A DNA stretch of 64,000 nt from Lysobacterales bacterium (GTDB taxonomy: Bacteria; Pseudomonadota; Gammaproteobacteria; Xanthomonadales; Rhodanobacteraceae). Below the pieces are notes generated by a model, which had not been told where the DNA came from, did not search any database, and was given only the letters and a program-made list of their open reading frames with translations. The stretch lies in the NCBI GenBank assembly GCA_015655335.1, contig JAATFF010000106.1:1-64000 (forward strand), in the 5' to 3' direction. Numbering within the stretch: position 1 is the first letter of the stretch; every line of letters begins with the position of its first letter. Made by a program: the position numbers and the translations under genes. Below, piece after piece: positions 10,331 to 20,658 of this stretch.

Positions 10331-10831
10331 TTACTGCATCACGAAGCTGGTGAAATACAAGGCATCGACATCCGGCTTGCCGGTCTTGTCGGCCACGATC
10401 TTGCGGATGGCACTGAGCGCTTGCGCCTGCAGCTTGACCTTGCCGGCGGTGTCGCTGAGTCCCGCGTAGGTTTGACTGCTGAACAGCATCACCAGCGCAT
10501 TGCGGATCACCGGATCGCTGTCTTTCATCGCCTGCACCGCAAGCGGGTCGTGCGTCATCACGGTGACGCCAATCTGCAGGTAGCGCGTGGAATCCTGGTC
10601 TTCGAAGTTCACGACGAAGGCGGGATCCAGCGGCAAAAACAATTCGGGTGCTTTGGGCGCTCCAGTCGTCGAGGCATCCGCTGTGGCGCCATGCGATTGG
10701 GCCAACAGATAACCGCCGCCGCCAAGTAGCACCAGCACCGCCACGCCCATCGCCATCGCCATCGCCATGCGATTGCCGCCCTTCTTGGCGACCTTGGGCG
10801 CTTCTTCCTGAATACTCTCGGCGTTCGCCAT
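10331..10831 (-). CDS. fliL: Flagellar basal body-associated protein FliL
   Basis: Single TM followed by FliL domain; upstream of fliM. Confidence 0.92.
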   Translation of the reverse strand: MANAESIQEEAPKVAKKGGNRMAMAMAMGVAVLVLLGGGGYLLAQSHGATADASTTGAPKAPELFLPLDPAFVVNFEDQDSTRYLQIGVTVMTHDPLAVQAMKDSDPVIRNALVMLFSSQTYAGLSDTAGKVKLQAQALSAIRKIVADKTGKPDVDALYFTSFVMQ

Positions 10832-10904
10832 GAATGACCTCAGCTCTTCATCAATGAAATGACGCCTCGACTCCTTGGGAGCGGGCCTGATCTAAAGGAG
10901 TTTT

Positions 10905-10920
10905 AGCAAGCGCCGTGCCA
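10905..10920 (-). promoter_or_regulatory. Sigma54 (-24/-12) promoter for the fliL operon
   Basis: Minus strand TGGCACGGCGCTTGCT, matching TGGCACGN4TTGCW; about 74 nt upstream of fliL. Confidence 0.88.
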
Positions 10921-11132
10921 TCGCCGCTGATCGCATAACAGCGCGCTTTTCGGGGTTTTGCGAGACGACGACGGCGTTTTATTGACGCGCGACGGGATGC
11001 GGACGCGATGGTGGTGTGGTGATTCCGTCAGGCCGGCGCGATGCGATGGCGCAACGTCGAATAATGTGCACGCAGCATCGCTCCGACCGAGGCCGGAACG
11101 ATGCGCCAGTACGTGAAACAGTCGATGTCTAT

Positions 11133-12530
11133 TTAGGCGAAAGCGTCGACGAGGCCAACAGCGATCCGTTGCAGCGGGGCGACGGGAGCGTTCTCGGTGA
11201 TGTCACCGGCATCGCCCGATGTTTGCGCACCGGATGGCTGCCCTTGCGAATCGCCGAACTGCTGTTGCGCGCCATGCTGCCCCACCGAGGTGTGACCGAG
11301 CGACAGCCCCTGACTGCCCAGCATTTGATGGAGCTGATCCAGCCCCTGCTGCACCGCCGTTGCGGCAGCGGGATGCTGGGTCATGAAGGCGACGTCCACG
11401 CGCCCGTGATCCAGGGTGACTTTGACGTCCACCGGGCCGAGATCTTGCGGATTCAGGCGTATCTGCGCCTGTTTCACATCCTGGCCGCTGAGCCACGTCA
11501 CTTGTTGGCCAAGCTCTTTGGCAAAGCCCGACGTACCTACCGGTGCATCAACGGCCAGACTGTGTCCCGTCGTCGTGCTGGTGCTGGATGGCGCGATCAG
11601 TCCCGTGGCGTCGAATACGCCACGCAATGCGGTGAGATCGGAAGTGCTGGGCGCCTGACTACTTGTTGCGGGCGATGCAGCGCTCGAAGCCGATGCGGCG
11701 TGACTGCCCGCCATCAATGCACCGGCCAATGCTTGCGTGCTGTCGCCAATGCTTTGCAGCAATCCGCCACTGCCGCCGGCAACACTCGCCACATCGGTAG
11801 CGTTGTCGTCGGCATCGTCGGATGCATCGCCGCTCGCGACGTCGCTGGAGCCTGTGAGCGGCTTCTGCGCGCTCCACGCCGATAGGGTCAATGCCGTGTT
11901 GATGTTGCTTGCTGCAGCGCCATTCGCCTGCGTAGCGCCGACGCTCGTGTTGGTATTCGTATCGGTGCCACCTTTGACGGCCGAAGGCGTCGCTGGAATG
12001 GGGACCGGCGCGATAGCCGCCGTTTGCGGCGTAGGCGCGGGCAGCGCTGGATTGCTAGGTGGCGTCGAAGGTTTTTCCGCGACGGGTTTGGTTGTCGCGG
12101 CGCTCGGCGTATTACCGCTATCGGCATCGCCGGTAGCCTGGTCGATAAGGCTCAATACGCTATTGGCCAACGATCCGACACTCGCTGTCGAGGATCCGTC
12201 GCTATCGTCCGCTAGCGTGGCCGACGTGGCACCGGGCACGGTGACATCGGCCCCCAGCTTCGCGGCATTGCCGGGCTGTGCATTGCTGGGCTGCGCATTG
12301 GCGTCTCGGCCAGCAGCGCCTTGAGTAGTGTCGCCGTCTTGATGGCGATCACCCTGGTCCGTGCTGCCGTTTGTCGTCGACGCTTGCTGGTGTTGTGCAT
12401 TTTGTAGATGCGTATCGAAAGCAGTGTCATTGCCCTGCTGATCGTTACGTCGGGCCGACGCCTGCGCAGTACTACGGGTTGCAGATGCCTGGCTGGTCGA
12501 TGGAACGGCGGGTAGCGGGTTGGCGCTCAT
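11133..12530 (-). CDS. fliK: Flagellar hook-length control protein FliK
   Basis: Low-complexity Ser/Ala/Thr-rich N-terminus, conserved C-terminus QAQIRLNPQDLGPVDVKVTLDHGRVDVAFMTQH. Confidence 0.93.
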   Translation of the reverse strand: MSANPLPAVPSTSQASATRSTAQASARRNDQQGNDTAFDTHLQNAQHQQASTTNGSTDQGDRHQDGDTTQGAAGRDANAQPSNAQPGNAAKLGADVTVPGATSATLADDSDGSSTASVGSLANSVLSLIDQATGDADSGNTPSAATTKPVAEKPSTPPSNPALPAPTPQTAAIAPVPIPATPSAVKGGTDTNTNTSVGATQANGAAASNINTALTLSAWSAQKPLTGSSDVASGDASDDADDNATDVASVAGGSGGLLQSIGDSTQALAGALMAGSHAASASSAASPATSSQAPSTSDLTALRGVFDATGLIAPSSTSTTTGHSLAVDAPVGTSGFAKELGQQVTWLSGQDVKQAQIRLNPQDLGPVDVKVTLDHGRVDVAFMTQHPAAATAVQQGLDQLHQMLGSQGLSLGHTSVGQHGAQQQFGDSQGQPSGAQTSGDAGDITENAPVAPLQRIAVGLVDAFA

Positions 12531-12568
12531 GCCTTAACACTCGTGCAGAGGGGAATCTTCCCTGTTGC

Positions 12569-12584
12569 AGCAAAATCCAAGCCA
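12569..12584 (-). promoter_or_regulatory. Candidate sigma54 promoter for fliK
   Basis: Minus strand TGGCTTGGATTTTGCT; GG-N10-GC spacing, 39 nt from the fliK ATG. Confidence 0.55.
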
Positions 12585-12597
12585 AGGACGGCGGCGA

Positions 12598-13032
12598 TCA
12601 TGGCGTACCCGCGCGACGACCGCGGTATTGCATGCGTTCGTCGACTTCCGCCTGCTCCTGCCGCTCATCGCGCTGCCGTTCTTGCGTGCGGAATCGCTCA
12701 ACCACGCTATCCAGCGCGCTTTCGCGCGCATGGGCGTGCAGCCAGCGTTCGCGTGCGGTCTCCAGCTGGCGTTGCAAACGTTCGACCAGCCGGCCCTGCT
12801 GAATGATCGCCTGATCGATGCGCTCGACAAATTGTTGACGGTTAAGCAGCGCGCTCACCGTCAGGCCGCCGTCGCCAAGACTGTAGTCTCGGCGGTAGCG
12901 TTTCAGTTCGTCCCACTGCTGTTCGGCGTGCGCCAACTTCTGCTGATGATCGGCCAGGCGCTGCAACGCATCCTTCTGGCGACGCTGCGCCTGATCCACG
13001 GCGGGTTGTAACCGGTCCGAACGCGAGGTCAT
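12598..13032 (-). CDS. fliJ: Flagellar export chaperone FliJ
   Basis: Coiled-coil 144 aa protein between fliI and fliK. Confidence 0.88.
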   Translation of the reverse strand: MTSRSDRLQPAVDQAQRRQKDALQRLADHQQKLAHAEQQWDELKRYRRDYSLGDGGLTVSALLNRQQFVERIDQAIIQQGRLVERLQRQLETARERWLHAHARESALDSVVERFRTQERQRDERQEQAEVDERMQYRGRRAGTP

Positions 13033-14396
13033 GCGTTGATCTCCGCGACAAGGGCACCCAATCGCTCTTGCGCGGCGCGCAGCTCGACGGGCTCATCGAC
13101 TTCCTGTTGCAGGAAACGCACCAGGCGCGGCCACATGGCGATCGCCTGATCCACCTGAACATCCGAACCTTTTTGATAGGCACCCACGGCGATCAAATCC
13201 TGCCGTTGGCGATAGGCCGAATAGACCTGCCGGAAACGCTGCGAGGCGCGCATCTGTTCCTTCGTCACTACCGCCGGCATCACGCGGCTGATCGATGCCT
13301 CGATGTCGATGGCCGGGTAATGGCCCGCTTCGGCAAGATCGCGCGACAGCACGATATGGCCGTCGAGAATGGCACGTGCTGCGTCGGCGATGGGATCGTG
13401 GCGATAGTCGTCGCCCTCGGTGAGTACTGTGTAGAAGGCGGTGATCGAACCGCGTCCTTCGGCATCGTTGCCGGCGCGCTCGACCAAGGCGGGCATCAAC
13501 GCGAAGACGGACGGTGGATAACCCTTGGTAGCCGGCGGTTCGCCGATCGCCAGTGCAATTTCGCGTTGCGCTTGTGCGTAACGAGTCAGCGAATCCATCA
13601 ACAGCAGGACACGCTGGCCTCGATCGCGGAACCATTCGGCAATGGCGGTGGCGTATTGCGCACCGCGCAGACGCTTGAGCGGCGGCGCATCGGCCGGCGC
13701 GGCGATGATCACCGCACGTTCGCGCCCTTCGTGGCCCAAGGTCTGCTCGACAAATTCTTTGACTTCGCGACCGCGTTCGCCGATCAGCCCTACCACCACC
13801 ACGTCGGCATCGGTGTAGCGCGTCATCATGCCAAGCAAGGTCGATTTACCCACGCCGGAACCGGCGAACAGGCCAAGACGTTGACCGCGACCGACCGTCA
13901 GCAGCGCATTGATGGCGCATACGCCGGTATCGAGCGGTGTATCGATGGGTTTGCGTGCCATCGGATTAATCGCTTCGCGCTTGAGCACCGCGTGCCCTTC
14001 CGTGCGTAGCGGACCTTCGCCGTCCAGAGGAACGCCATCGGCGCCGATCACGCGACCCAACAACGACTCGCCCACCGGCAAACCGCCCACGCGCGCGCAA
14101 GGCCGCACGCGCGCGTTAGGCAATACGCCGTGCATTTCCATAACGGGCATCAACAGCAAGCGTTCGTCGGCGAAGCCCACCACTTCCGTATCCAGCTCGG
14201 TGCCATCGGCGGCATCGACCAGGCAACGCGAGCCCAGCGGCGCTTCGCAACCTTCCGCTTCCAGCGTCAGCCCTACGACACGGCGCAAGCGCCCTTCCGC
14301 CGTCATCATTTGCGCGGCGTGCGCACGCTGCGCGCGACGGGCCAGCTGCTGTCGCCAGCGTTGTTGACGTGCCTGCACGACGCCGTCGGTATTCAC
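13029..14396 (-). CDS. fliI: Flagellum-specific ATPase FliI (GTG start)
   Basis: [45 protein letters not shown] at 14396 gives a 4-nt overlap with fliH. Confidence 0.94.
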   Translation of the reverse strand: MNTDGVVQARQQRWRQQLARRAQRAHAAQMMTAEGRLRRVVGLTLEAEGCEAPLGSRCLVDAADGTELDTEVVGFADERLLLMPVMEMHGVLPNARVRPCARVGGLPVGESLLGRVIGADGVPLDGEGPLRTEGHAVLKREAINPMARKPIDTPLDTGVCAINALLTVGRGQRLGLFAGSGVGKSTLLGMMTRYTDADVVVVGLIGERGREVKEFVEQTLGHEGRERAVIIAAPADAPPLKRLRGAQYATAIAEWFRDRGQRVLLLMDSLTRYAQAQREIALAIGEPPATKGYPPSVFALMPALVERAGNDAEGRGSITAFYTVLTEGDDYRHDPIADAARAILDGHIVLSRDLAEAGHYPAIDIEASISRVMPAVVTKEQMRASQRFRQVYSAYRQRQDLIAVGAYQKGSDVQVDQAIAMWPRLVRFLQQEVDEPVELRAAQERLGALVAEINA

Positions 14397-15031
14397 GCGG
14401 CAACCTCGCCCTCGCCCTCGTCGAGATCGTCGCCCAATACGGCGTCGACCACGGCGGCAAGACGCGTGGTAACGCGTGCGTCGAGGCGTGAATGCTGGCT
14501 TTCCAGTACACAGTCGCCGCGGCGAAGCGCGGGGTTCGCGCCGAAGCGCCAATGCGGTTCCGCGGCACCGAGTTCGCGTAGCAGATCCATATCGCTGGGG
14601 TGCACCCACACGCGCAGTTCGCGCGTCGCCGAGGGCAGCGCGGCAGCGGCTTCGCGCACCGCCAAATCAATCAATGACGGATCCAGTTGCAGTTCGCGCC
14701 CCACGACACGCTGCGCGATAACCGTCGCGAGCAATGCGAGCTCACGCTCGGTCTCGTCGTCGAAACTGCTCAGCGGTCGCGCAGCGGCATGGCAGAGTGC
14801 CTCGAAATGCGCCAACCGCTCGTCCAACTGTTTCTTGGCTGCTGCGCGCCCTTCGGCCATGCCCGCGGCGTAACCTTCCTCGCGTGCTTGCCGTTCGATT
14901 TCTTCCAGTTCGTAAACGGTGGGTCCGGGTGCCGATTCGGCCTCGGCCACGGCCGCAACAGTATTGCCCACCGATGGCAGTTCCCATCGGTTGAAGCCGG
15001 CGGTCTTGTCGCGGCTGAGCACACCGGCCAT
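14393..15031 (-). CDS. fliH: Flagellar assembly protein FliH
   Basis: 212 aa, ARKGYEQG-like EARE repeats, between fliG and fliI. Confidence 0.9.
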   Translation of the reverse strand: MAGVLSRDKTAGFNRWELPSVGNTVAAVAEAESAPGPTVYELEEIERQAREEGYAAGMAEGRAAAKKQLDERLAHFEALCHAAARPLSSFDDETERELALLATVIAQRVVGRELQLDPSLIDLAVREAAAALPSATRELRVWVHPSDMDLLRELGAAEPHWRFGANPALRRGDCVLESQHSRLDARVTTRLAAVVDAVLGDDLDEGEGEVAA

Positions 15032-16041
15032 CAGACGAACTCATCGCCGTTGGCAGTAAGACTGATCTGTCCGGCATCGGCAAGTTTGCGTGCGATGCCG
15101 AGCACTTCTTTCTGTGCGGCGTCGACTTCGCTGAGCTTGACCGGACCTTTCACTTCCAGGTCGTCGCGCAGCATGTCGGCGGCGCGCTTGGACATGTTGG
15201 CGAAGATCTTTTCGCGCACGGCCGGCTCGGAACCCTTCAGCGCCACAATCAGGCGCGCCGATGGCACTTCGCGCAGCAAGGTCTGCATGCTGCGGTCGTC
15301 CAGCTCGGCCAGGTCTTCGAACACGAACATCAATTCTTCGATCTTGCCGCCGAGGCCGGCGTCCTGGGTGCGGATCGCGCTCATCAATTCCGCCTCGCGC
15401 GAGGACTCCATCGCGTTGAGGATGTCGGCGGCAGCCTTGAGGCCGCCCACCGTCGCGGACTTCAACTTGGACGACGTACCGGAGAACTGACGCTCCATGA
15501 TCTCGTCCAGTTCGTTGAGCGCCTGCGGCTGCACGCCATCGAGATTGGCGATGCGCATGACCGCATCGCTGCGCACGCGCGCCGGCAAATAGCCGATCAC
15601 TTCGGCAGCCTGGTCAGGTTCGAGATGCGCCAGCACCAAGGCGATAATTTGCGGATGTTCCATGCCGATCATTTCGGCAATGGCCCGGCTTTCCATCCAC
15701 TTGAGCGATTCCAGGCCCTTGGTGGAACGACCGAGCAGGATGCGATCGATCAGACTGCCGGCCTTGGTTTCGCCGAGCGCGCTGACCAGCATCTTTCGGA
15801 TGTATTCCTCGGTGCCGACGCCAAGTGCGGTCTGCCGCCCGATATCGTCATTGAGGCAATTGAGCACCCATTCGACCTGATCGCGCGAGACGTTGCTGAG
15901 CGTCGCCATCGCCGTGCCGACCGCTTGCACATCGCGCGCACTGAGGTGTTTGAGCACCTCGGCCGCGTCCTGTTCGCCGAGTGTCAACAGCAAGATGGCC
16001 GCGCGCTGCGCGCCATTGAGGTTGATGCTATCAGCCGCCAT
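15031..16041 (-). CDS. fliG: Flagellar motor switch protein FliG
   Basis: LNGAQRAAILLLTLGEQDAAEVLKHL...; EHPQIIALVLAHLEPDQAAEVIGYLP. Confidence 0.97.
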   Translation of the reverse strand: MAADSINLNGAQRAAILLLTLGEQDAAEVLKHLSARDVQAVGTAMATLSNVSRDQVEWVLNCLNDDIGRQTALGVGTEEYIRKMLVSALGETKAGSLIDRILLGRSTKGLESLKWMESRAIAEMIGMEHPQIIALVLAHLEPDQAAEVIGYLPARVRSDAVMRIANLDGVQPQALNELDEIMERQFSGTSSKLKSATVGGLKAAADILNAMESSREAELMSAIRTQDAGLGGKIEELMFVFEDLAELDDRSMQTLLREVPSARLIVALKGSEPAVREKIFANMSKRAADMLRDDLEVKGPVKLSEVDAAQKEVLGIARKLADAGQISLTANGDEFV

Positions 16042-17737
16042 CGTCGCCCACCCAGTTCATGACGACTTGCGCGACTTGCTTGGGATTTTCCTGGACCAGT
16101 TTGCGCGCGAGGCCGATTTTCTGTTCGTAAGCCATGCTCTGAATCTGCGGCGAGCTGATACGGACCTGATCTTCGCGGTCGTTGTTTTGCAGGTCGTCGT
16201 TGATACGCACGGATACGGTGGGGATCGGACCGGCCAGCGCAGGCATCGGTTCGGAGCCACGCAGCAGACCTTTGAGCATCGGCTTCAGCAGCCCGAAGGC
16301 GATCAGCAACGCGATGAGAATGCCCGCGCCTTGCTTGATCAGATCGAGCATGCCGGGACGTTGCCAGAACGGCTCGCTCACCGGCGCGTCGTCGACGGGC
16401 GCATTCGAAAATGCTTGATTGATGACGCTAACGCTATCGCCGCGTTTCTCATCGAAGCCTACGGCGTTCTTGGTGAGATCGGTGAGGTGTTGCAGCTCCT
16501 GCGCGCTGAGCGCGACGCTTTTACCTTTGCCGTCGGGCGCCATTTTGTTATCGACCACCACCGCAGCGGTCAAGCGCACCAAGCGCCCCGCCGGATCGCT
16601 GACATGGCTGATCGTGCGGCCGAGTTCGTAATTGCGAGTCGAACTCGACGACGTATCGCTCGGTGTCGACGTCTGTGCCGTGCGCGCATTCGCCGCCGGA
16701 TTGGCGGGTGCGGCGGCATTGGGTGGCGTGCCGGCATTGGGCTTGGCCGCGGTCGGTTGCGCGACCGTGTTCGGCGGCTGGTTGCTCAGTGCACCGGCCA
16801 CTTCGGCCCCGGCATCGTCGTGTTTCTGTTCGCTGCTGGTCTGCTCGCTGCGCAATGCCGGATTGGCATTGTCGTAGCTCTCGCTGGCTTTCTCAGTCTG
16901 GCTGAAATCGAGATCGACATCGACCTGGGCACGCACGCGTCCTGCGCCCACGAGCGGCGTCAGTAAATCTTCGATGCGCTGTGCATAGCTATTTTCCATG
17001 CGCGTAGCGAGGCGCATGCGCGTATCGCCGACGGCGCCGGGACTATCGGGATCGGAATTGGTGAGCAAGCCGCCTTGCTGGTCGACCACCGATACTTGCG
17101 ACGGATCGAGATCCGGCACGCTGGCAGAAACCAGGTGCACGATCGCGGAGACCTGGCTGCTATCGAGTTGTCGGCCGGGATACAGCGTCAACAACACCGA
17201 TGCGCTGGCCGGATGATTATCGCGAATGAACGCGGACGGCTTGGGCAGCGCCAGATGCACGCGCGCGGCGCGCACGAACTGCAGGCCGGCGATGGTGTTG
17301 CCCAGGTCGGTTTCCAGCATTTCCTGGTAATGCGTGCTTTCGGCCAGATCGCTCATGCCGAACGGCGAGTCGCTCTGCGGCAAGGTGGCACCTGCGGTGC
17401 TGCCTTGGGGCAGGCCCTGGCTGGCCAGTCGCAAACGAGTATCGGCGAGCACGTCGGCGGGCACGGATATGGAAGCGCCATCGGCGCCCAGTCGATACGG
17501 CGTGTTCGCCGTTTGCAGCGCCTGCGTTACGGCTGCGGCATCTTTGGGATCGAGTCCCGCATACAGCAACGCGAAGTTGGGACCGCGCGACCACAGCACG
17601 ATGCCCACACCCAACGCGACGGCCGCGGCAACACCGATCAGCAAAAGCAACAGGCGCGTGGTCGGATTACGCAGAACGCTCTTCAGCTGGTCCTGGCGTG
17701 TCTGATTGCCGGCGGTCGCGAGGGTGTTTTCGGCCAT
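16031..17737 (-). CDS. fliF: Flagellar MS-ring protein FliF
   Basis: LYAGLDPKDAAAVTQALQ...; 568 aa; ARVHLALPKPSAFIRDN. Confidence 0.97.
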   Translation of the reverse strand: MAENTLATAGNQTRQDQLKSVLRNPTTRLLLLLIGVAAAVALGVGIVLWSRGPNFALLYAGLDPKDAAAVTQALQTANTPYRLGADGASISVPADVLADTRLRLASQGLPQGSTAGATLPQSDSPFGMSDLAESTHYQEMLETDLGNTIAGLQFVRAARVHLALPKPSAFIRDNHPASASVLLTLYPGRQLDSSQVSAIVHLVSASVPDLDPSQVSVVDQQGGLLTNSDPDSPGAVGDTRMRLATRMENSYAQRIEDLLTPLVGAGRVRAQVDVDLDFSQTEKASESYDNANPALRSEQTSSEQKHDDAGAEVAGALSNQPPNTVAQPTAAKPNAGTPPNAAAPANPAANARTAQTSTPSDTSSSSTRNYELGRTISHVSDPAGRLVRLTAAVVVDNKMAPDGKGKSVALSAQELQHLTDLTKNAVGFDEKRGDSVSVINQAFSNAPVDDAPVSEPFWQRPGMLDLIKQGAGILIALLIAFGLLKPMLKGLLRGSEPMPALAGPIPTVSVRINDDLQNNDREDQVRISSPQIQSMAYEQKIGLARKLVQENPKQVAQVVMNWVGDDGG

Positions 17738-17787
17738 GAAAACTGTTCAACCTTATGCGTGCTGTGAGGCGTCGTGCGATGAGTGAT

Positions 17788-18123
17788 TTAGACCGGCATG
17801 TTCATGATGGTCGTGTAGGCATCCGTCAATTTGTTGCGGACCTCTACCAGACCACGGAATGCCAGATCCGCTTTTTGTCCTGCGATCGACGTCTTGACGA
17901 TGTCGGCGCCGGGATCGCCGCGCTCGAACGCGCCGGCTTGCACTTCCGCTTCGTTCTGCTGCGACGCCACGGCACCGAGCGATTGCTTGAACAGCGTGCC
18001 GAAATCCACGCTCGGCGCAGCGTTCGACGACGTTGGAAGCAAAGCGGTCGGCGATGTTCCCGATGCCTGCGCACCGAGTGCGCGCATCTGGGACAACACA
18101 CTGTTGACGTCAATCTGACTCAT
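17788..18123 (-). CDS. fliE: Flagellar hook-basal body protein FliE
   Basis: AFRGLVEVRNKLTDAYTTIMNMPV C-terminus. Confidence 0.94.
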   Translation of the reverse strand: MSQIDVNSVLSQMRALGAQASGTSPTALLPTSSNAAPSVDFGTLFKQSLGAVASQQNEAEVQAGAFERGDPGADIVKTSIAGQKADLAFRGLVEVRNKLTDAYTTIMNMPV

Positions 18124-18159
18124 GTCGGTTTTCCAACGCGTGATCGGTTATGAAGTGCT

Positions 18160-19620
18160 TCAAGCAACAGCCGTGCCACTCTGCGGAGACGTTTCGTTGG
18201 CACGGCAGCACGACTGCAAACCGTACTTGCGCAGTTTTTCGACCAGCGTTGTGCGCTGCATGTGCAGCAGCTTGGCGGCATGCGCCACGACACCGTCGGT
18301 GATGTCGAGCGCCTGGCGGATCAGTCCCACTTCGATATCGGCGAGGTGATCTTTCAGATCGACGCCGCCTTCGGGCAGCAGCACTTCGGTGTCCAGGCTG
18401 ACGCGGTTTTGCGTGGGTGCCGGCTTGCTCTGTCCGTCGAGCATCGCGCGCAGAATGCTGCCGCTGGCTTCGTCGATGGGCTGCACGCCGCGGTATTTTT
18501 CCGGCAGATCGTTGGCGCGCACTTCGCCGTTGGGATAGAGGATCGCCAGCCGTTCGACGAGATTGGACAACTCGCGCACGTTGCCGGGCCAGGTGTGTTG
18601 ACGCAGGGCCTGCATGGCGCTGCCGCTGAAGCGCACGCTGCCGAGACCGCGGCGTTGCAAGCGCTGGTTGAATTCGCTGATCAGGTCCGGCATGTCTTCC
18701 AGGTGCTCGCGCAAGGCGGGCATTTCCAGCGGAAACACGCTCAGGCGGTAGTAGAGATCTTCACGGAAACGGCCTTCGGCCGTGCCCGCTTCAAGGTTCC
18801 GGTGCGTGGCGGCGATGATGCGCACGTCGCAACGTTGCGTGCGGTTGCTGCCGACGCGCTCGTACATGCGTTCCTGCAGCACGCGCAACAGCTTGACCTG
18901 CATCGGCAAGCTCATGTCGCCGATTTCGTCGAGGAACAGCGTGCCGCCCTCGGCCATCTCGAAACGGCCTTTGCGCGTACTGATGGCGCCGGTGAATGCG
19001 CCCTTCTCGTGACCGAACAGTTCGCTTTCCAGCAATTCGGCCGGAATCGCACCGCAGTTGATGGCCACGAACGGCTTCTCGCGACGCGGCGAGCAATCGT
19101 GGATGGCGCGCGCCACCATTTCCTTGCCGGTACCCGATTCACCCAGCACGAGCACGCTCGAATCGAACGGCGACACCTGGCGAATAAGCGCATTGACGCG
19201 TCCCATCGCAGCCGAGTTGCCGACCAAACGCAGTACGGACGTATTGATGCGCGGCGCGGGCGTACGTCGCACGGCTTCGGCGAGACGCTCGTAGCGAAGC
19301 GGAAAGTCCAACACTTCAACCTGTGCAGCGTACGCGGAGTCGACTTTGCTCAGACGACCCAACTGCGGCGAATCGGCGCCGACCAGTACCAGTGTCTGGC
19401 TGGCCTGCACATCGAGCGATGCCATCAGCTGCTCGCAGGTCGATGCGTTTTCGATACCGCCGACATAGATGGCGCGCCATTCCCGGGCGATCGCATCGAG
19501 CGGCAGTGATGCATCCCATCGCTGGGGAAAGTACCCCATGAATTGCATGGCCGACGCAACGATGTCGGCGCGTGTACCGTCAGATTCGATGATGAGTACG
19601 TTGCTGTTTGGCATGAGCAC
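18160..19620 (-). CDS. fleQ: Sigma54-dependent flagellar regulator (FleQ-like)
   Basis: AAA+ GESGTGKEMVARAIH, GAFTGA loop, C-terminal HTH; located upstream of fliE. Confidence 0.92.
   Translation of the reverse strand: MLMPNSNVLIIESDGTRADIVASAMQFMGYFPQRWDASLPLDAIAREWRAIYVGGIENASTCEQLMASLDVQASQTLVLVGADSPQLGRLSKVDSAYAAQVEVLDFPLRYERLAEAVRRTPAPRINTSVLRLVGNSAAMGRVNALIRQVSPFDSSVLVLGESGTGKEMVARAIHDCSPRREKPFVAINCGAIPAELLESELFGHEKGAFTGAISTRKGRFEMAEGGTLFLDEIGDMSLPMQVKLLRVLQERMYERVGSNRTQRCDVRIIAATHRNLEAGTAEGRFREDLYYRLSVFPLEMPALREHLEDMPDLISEFNQRLQRRGLGSVRFSGSAMQALRQHTWPGNVRELSNLVERLAILYPNGEVRANDLPEKYRGVQPIDEASGSILRAMLDGQSKPAPTQNRVSLDTEVLLPEGGVDLKDHLADIEVGLIRQALDITDGVVAHAAKLLHMQRTTLVEKLRKYGLQSCCRANETSPQSGTAVA
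18163..18178 (-). promoter_or_regulatory. Sigma54 promoter for fliE operon, inside the 3' end of fleQ
   Basis: Minus strand TGGCACGGCTGTTGCT; 40 nt upstream of fliE ATG. Confidence 0.9.
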
Positions 19621-19655
19621 GAGTCCTGCTGCGTTACTGCTGACTTCTAATGAAC

Positions 19656-19683
19656 CAACACGATTCCCTTCCTATTCGTGTTG
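19656..19683. repeat. Dyad in the fleQ upstream region
   Basis: caacacga-N12-tcgtgttg. Confidence 0.55.
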
Positions 19684-19968
19684 TCCCCTGCGTGTCAGGT
19701 ATCCGTCGCGACACGTGTTGCAATCCAGCAAGAAGAACGCCAAAAAATTTGCGGGATGCCGTGTCGACTCGTGCGTTTCGTGACGTGCCTCGCTATCCGT
19801 ACCTCGATGAATTCACAAAAATGAAGTGGGGAAGAAACCGTTTACATCAATAACTTAGATCGATCTCATTGGGTCGTGTTTAGTCCGGTTAAGAAGCGAT
19901 CCAGGCCTTGGCACACGTTGGCACGACTGGAATTGGGCGAGTTTGGATGTTTCGTGACGTGACCAGCA

Positions 19969-20553
19969 TCACACTCTGTGCTTGCTGTTCGACACATTTT
20001 CCACCGCGCTCGTCAGCCGGGCTTCTGCCACTTTTCGCCGATGGTGACAAAAAACGAAACGTTCCAACCCATCTTCGACCAGTTCACTCAATTCACAAAA
20101 GTAAACGAAAGCGGTGCCGTCGTTGAGTGTGAGCCCCAGCCGAGCCGGCAATTCCAAGGGCAAAGCTCGGCAGGCGTCGAAATGCAGGCGTATCAATAAG
20201 GTGCCTGCGTGGGGCAGCACATGAGCGGGCACCACCACGCCCACGGCGTTGAAACGAACCGGGTACCGAGGCGGCAACACGCTGGTGGGTACCAATAGGC
20301 GGTCGACGATATCCAGCAATACGTTGATTTTGCTGTCCATTCGCTGCAATTCCTGGATCAGGGGGCTGTCATCGTCGTTGCCCTCCACCCGGCGCTCGTC
20401 CAACGAGGCCAGCGCGCGCAATACGTGGATGCTGCGCTCGTTGTGACTCCCGAGGGTTTCCGGTACGGGTTCGAACGCGTCCACGCCCAGGTGCGGGTTC
20501 CCTTCGTAGGTCATCCGCTGGGAAAATTCCTGCCATCTTTCGTCTGCTTGCAT
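19969..20553 (-). CDS. PilZ-like domain protein (c-di-GMP-associated family), possibly the atypical xanthomonad type
   Basis: VLPPRYPVRFNAVGVVVPAHVLPHAGTLLIRLHF pattern after a predicted helical segment; next to fliT. Confidence 0.6.
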   Translation of the reverse strand: MQADERWQEFSQRMTYEGNPHLGVDAFEPVPETLGSHNERSIHVLRALASLDERRVEGNDDDSPLIQELQRMDSKINVLLDIVDRLLVPTSVLPPRYPVRFNAVGVVVPAHVLPHAGTLLIRLHFDACRALPLELPARLGLTLNDGTAFVYFCELSELVEDGLERFVFCHHRRKVAEARLTSAVENVSNSKHRV

Positions 20554-20658
20554 TTACCTACTCCTACCGCCCATGGCCCCATGCCAGCGGTGGCTCCACG
20601 TAAGTATCCACAACGCGTGCCACACAGGCGAAAAGTGCACCCATAGACCGTCCGGCGC

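Noticed and set aside
11133-12530. Low-complexity region as a repeat protein or toxin
   Set aside because: The C-terminal domain and operon position identify it as FliK, whose N-terminal part is normally low complexity.
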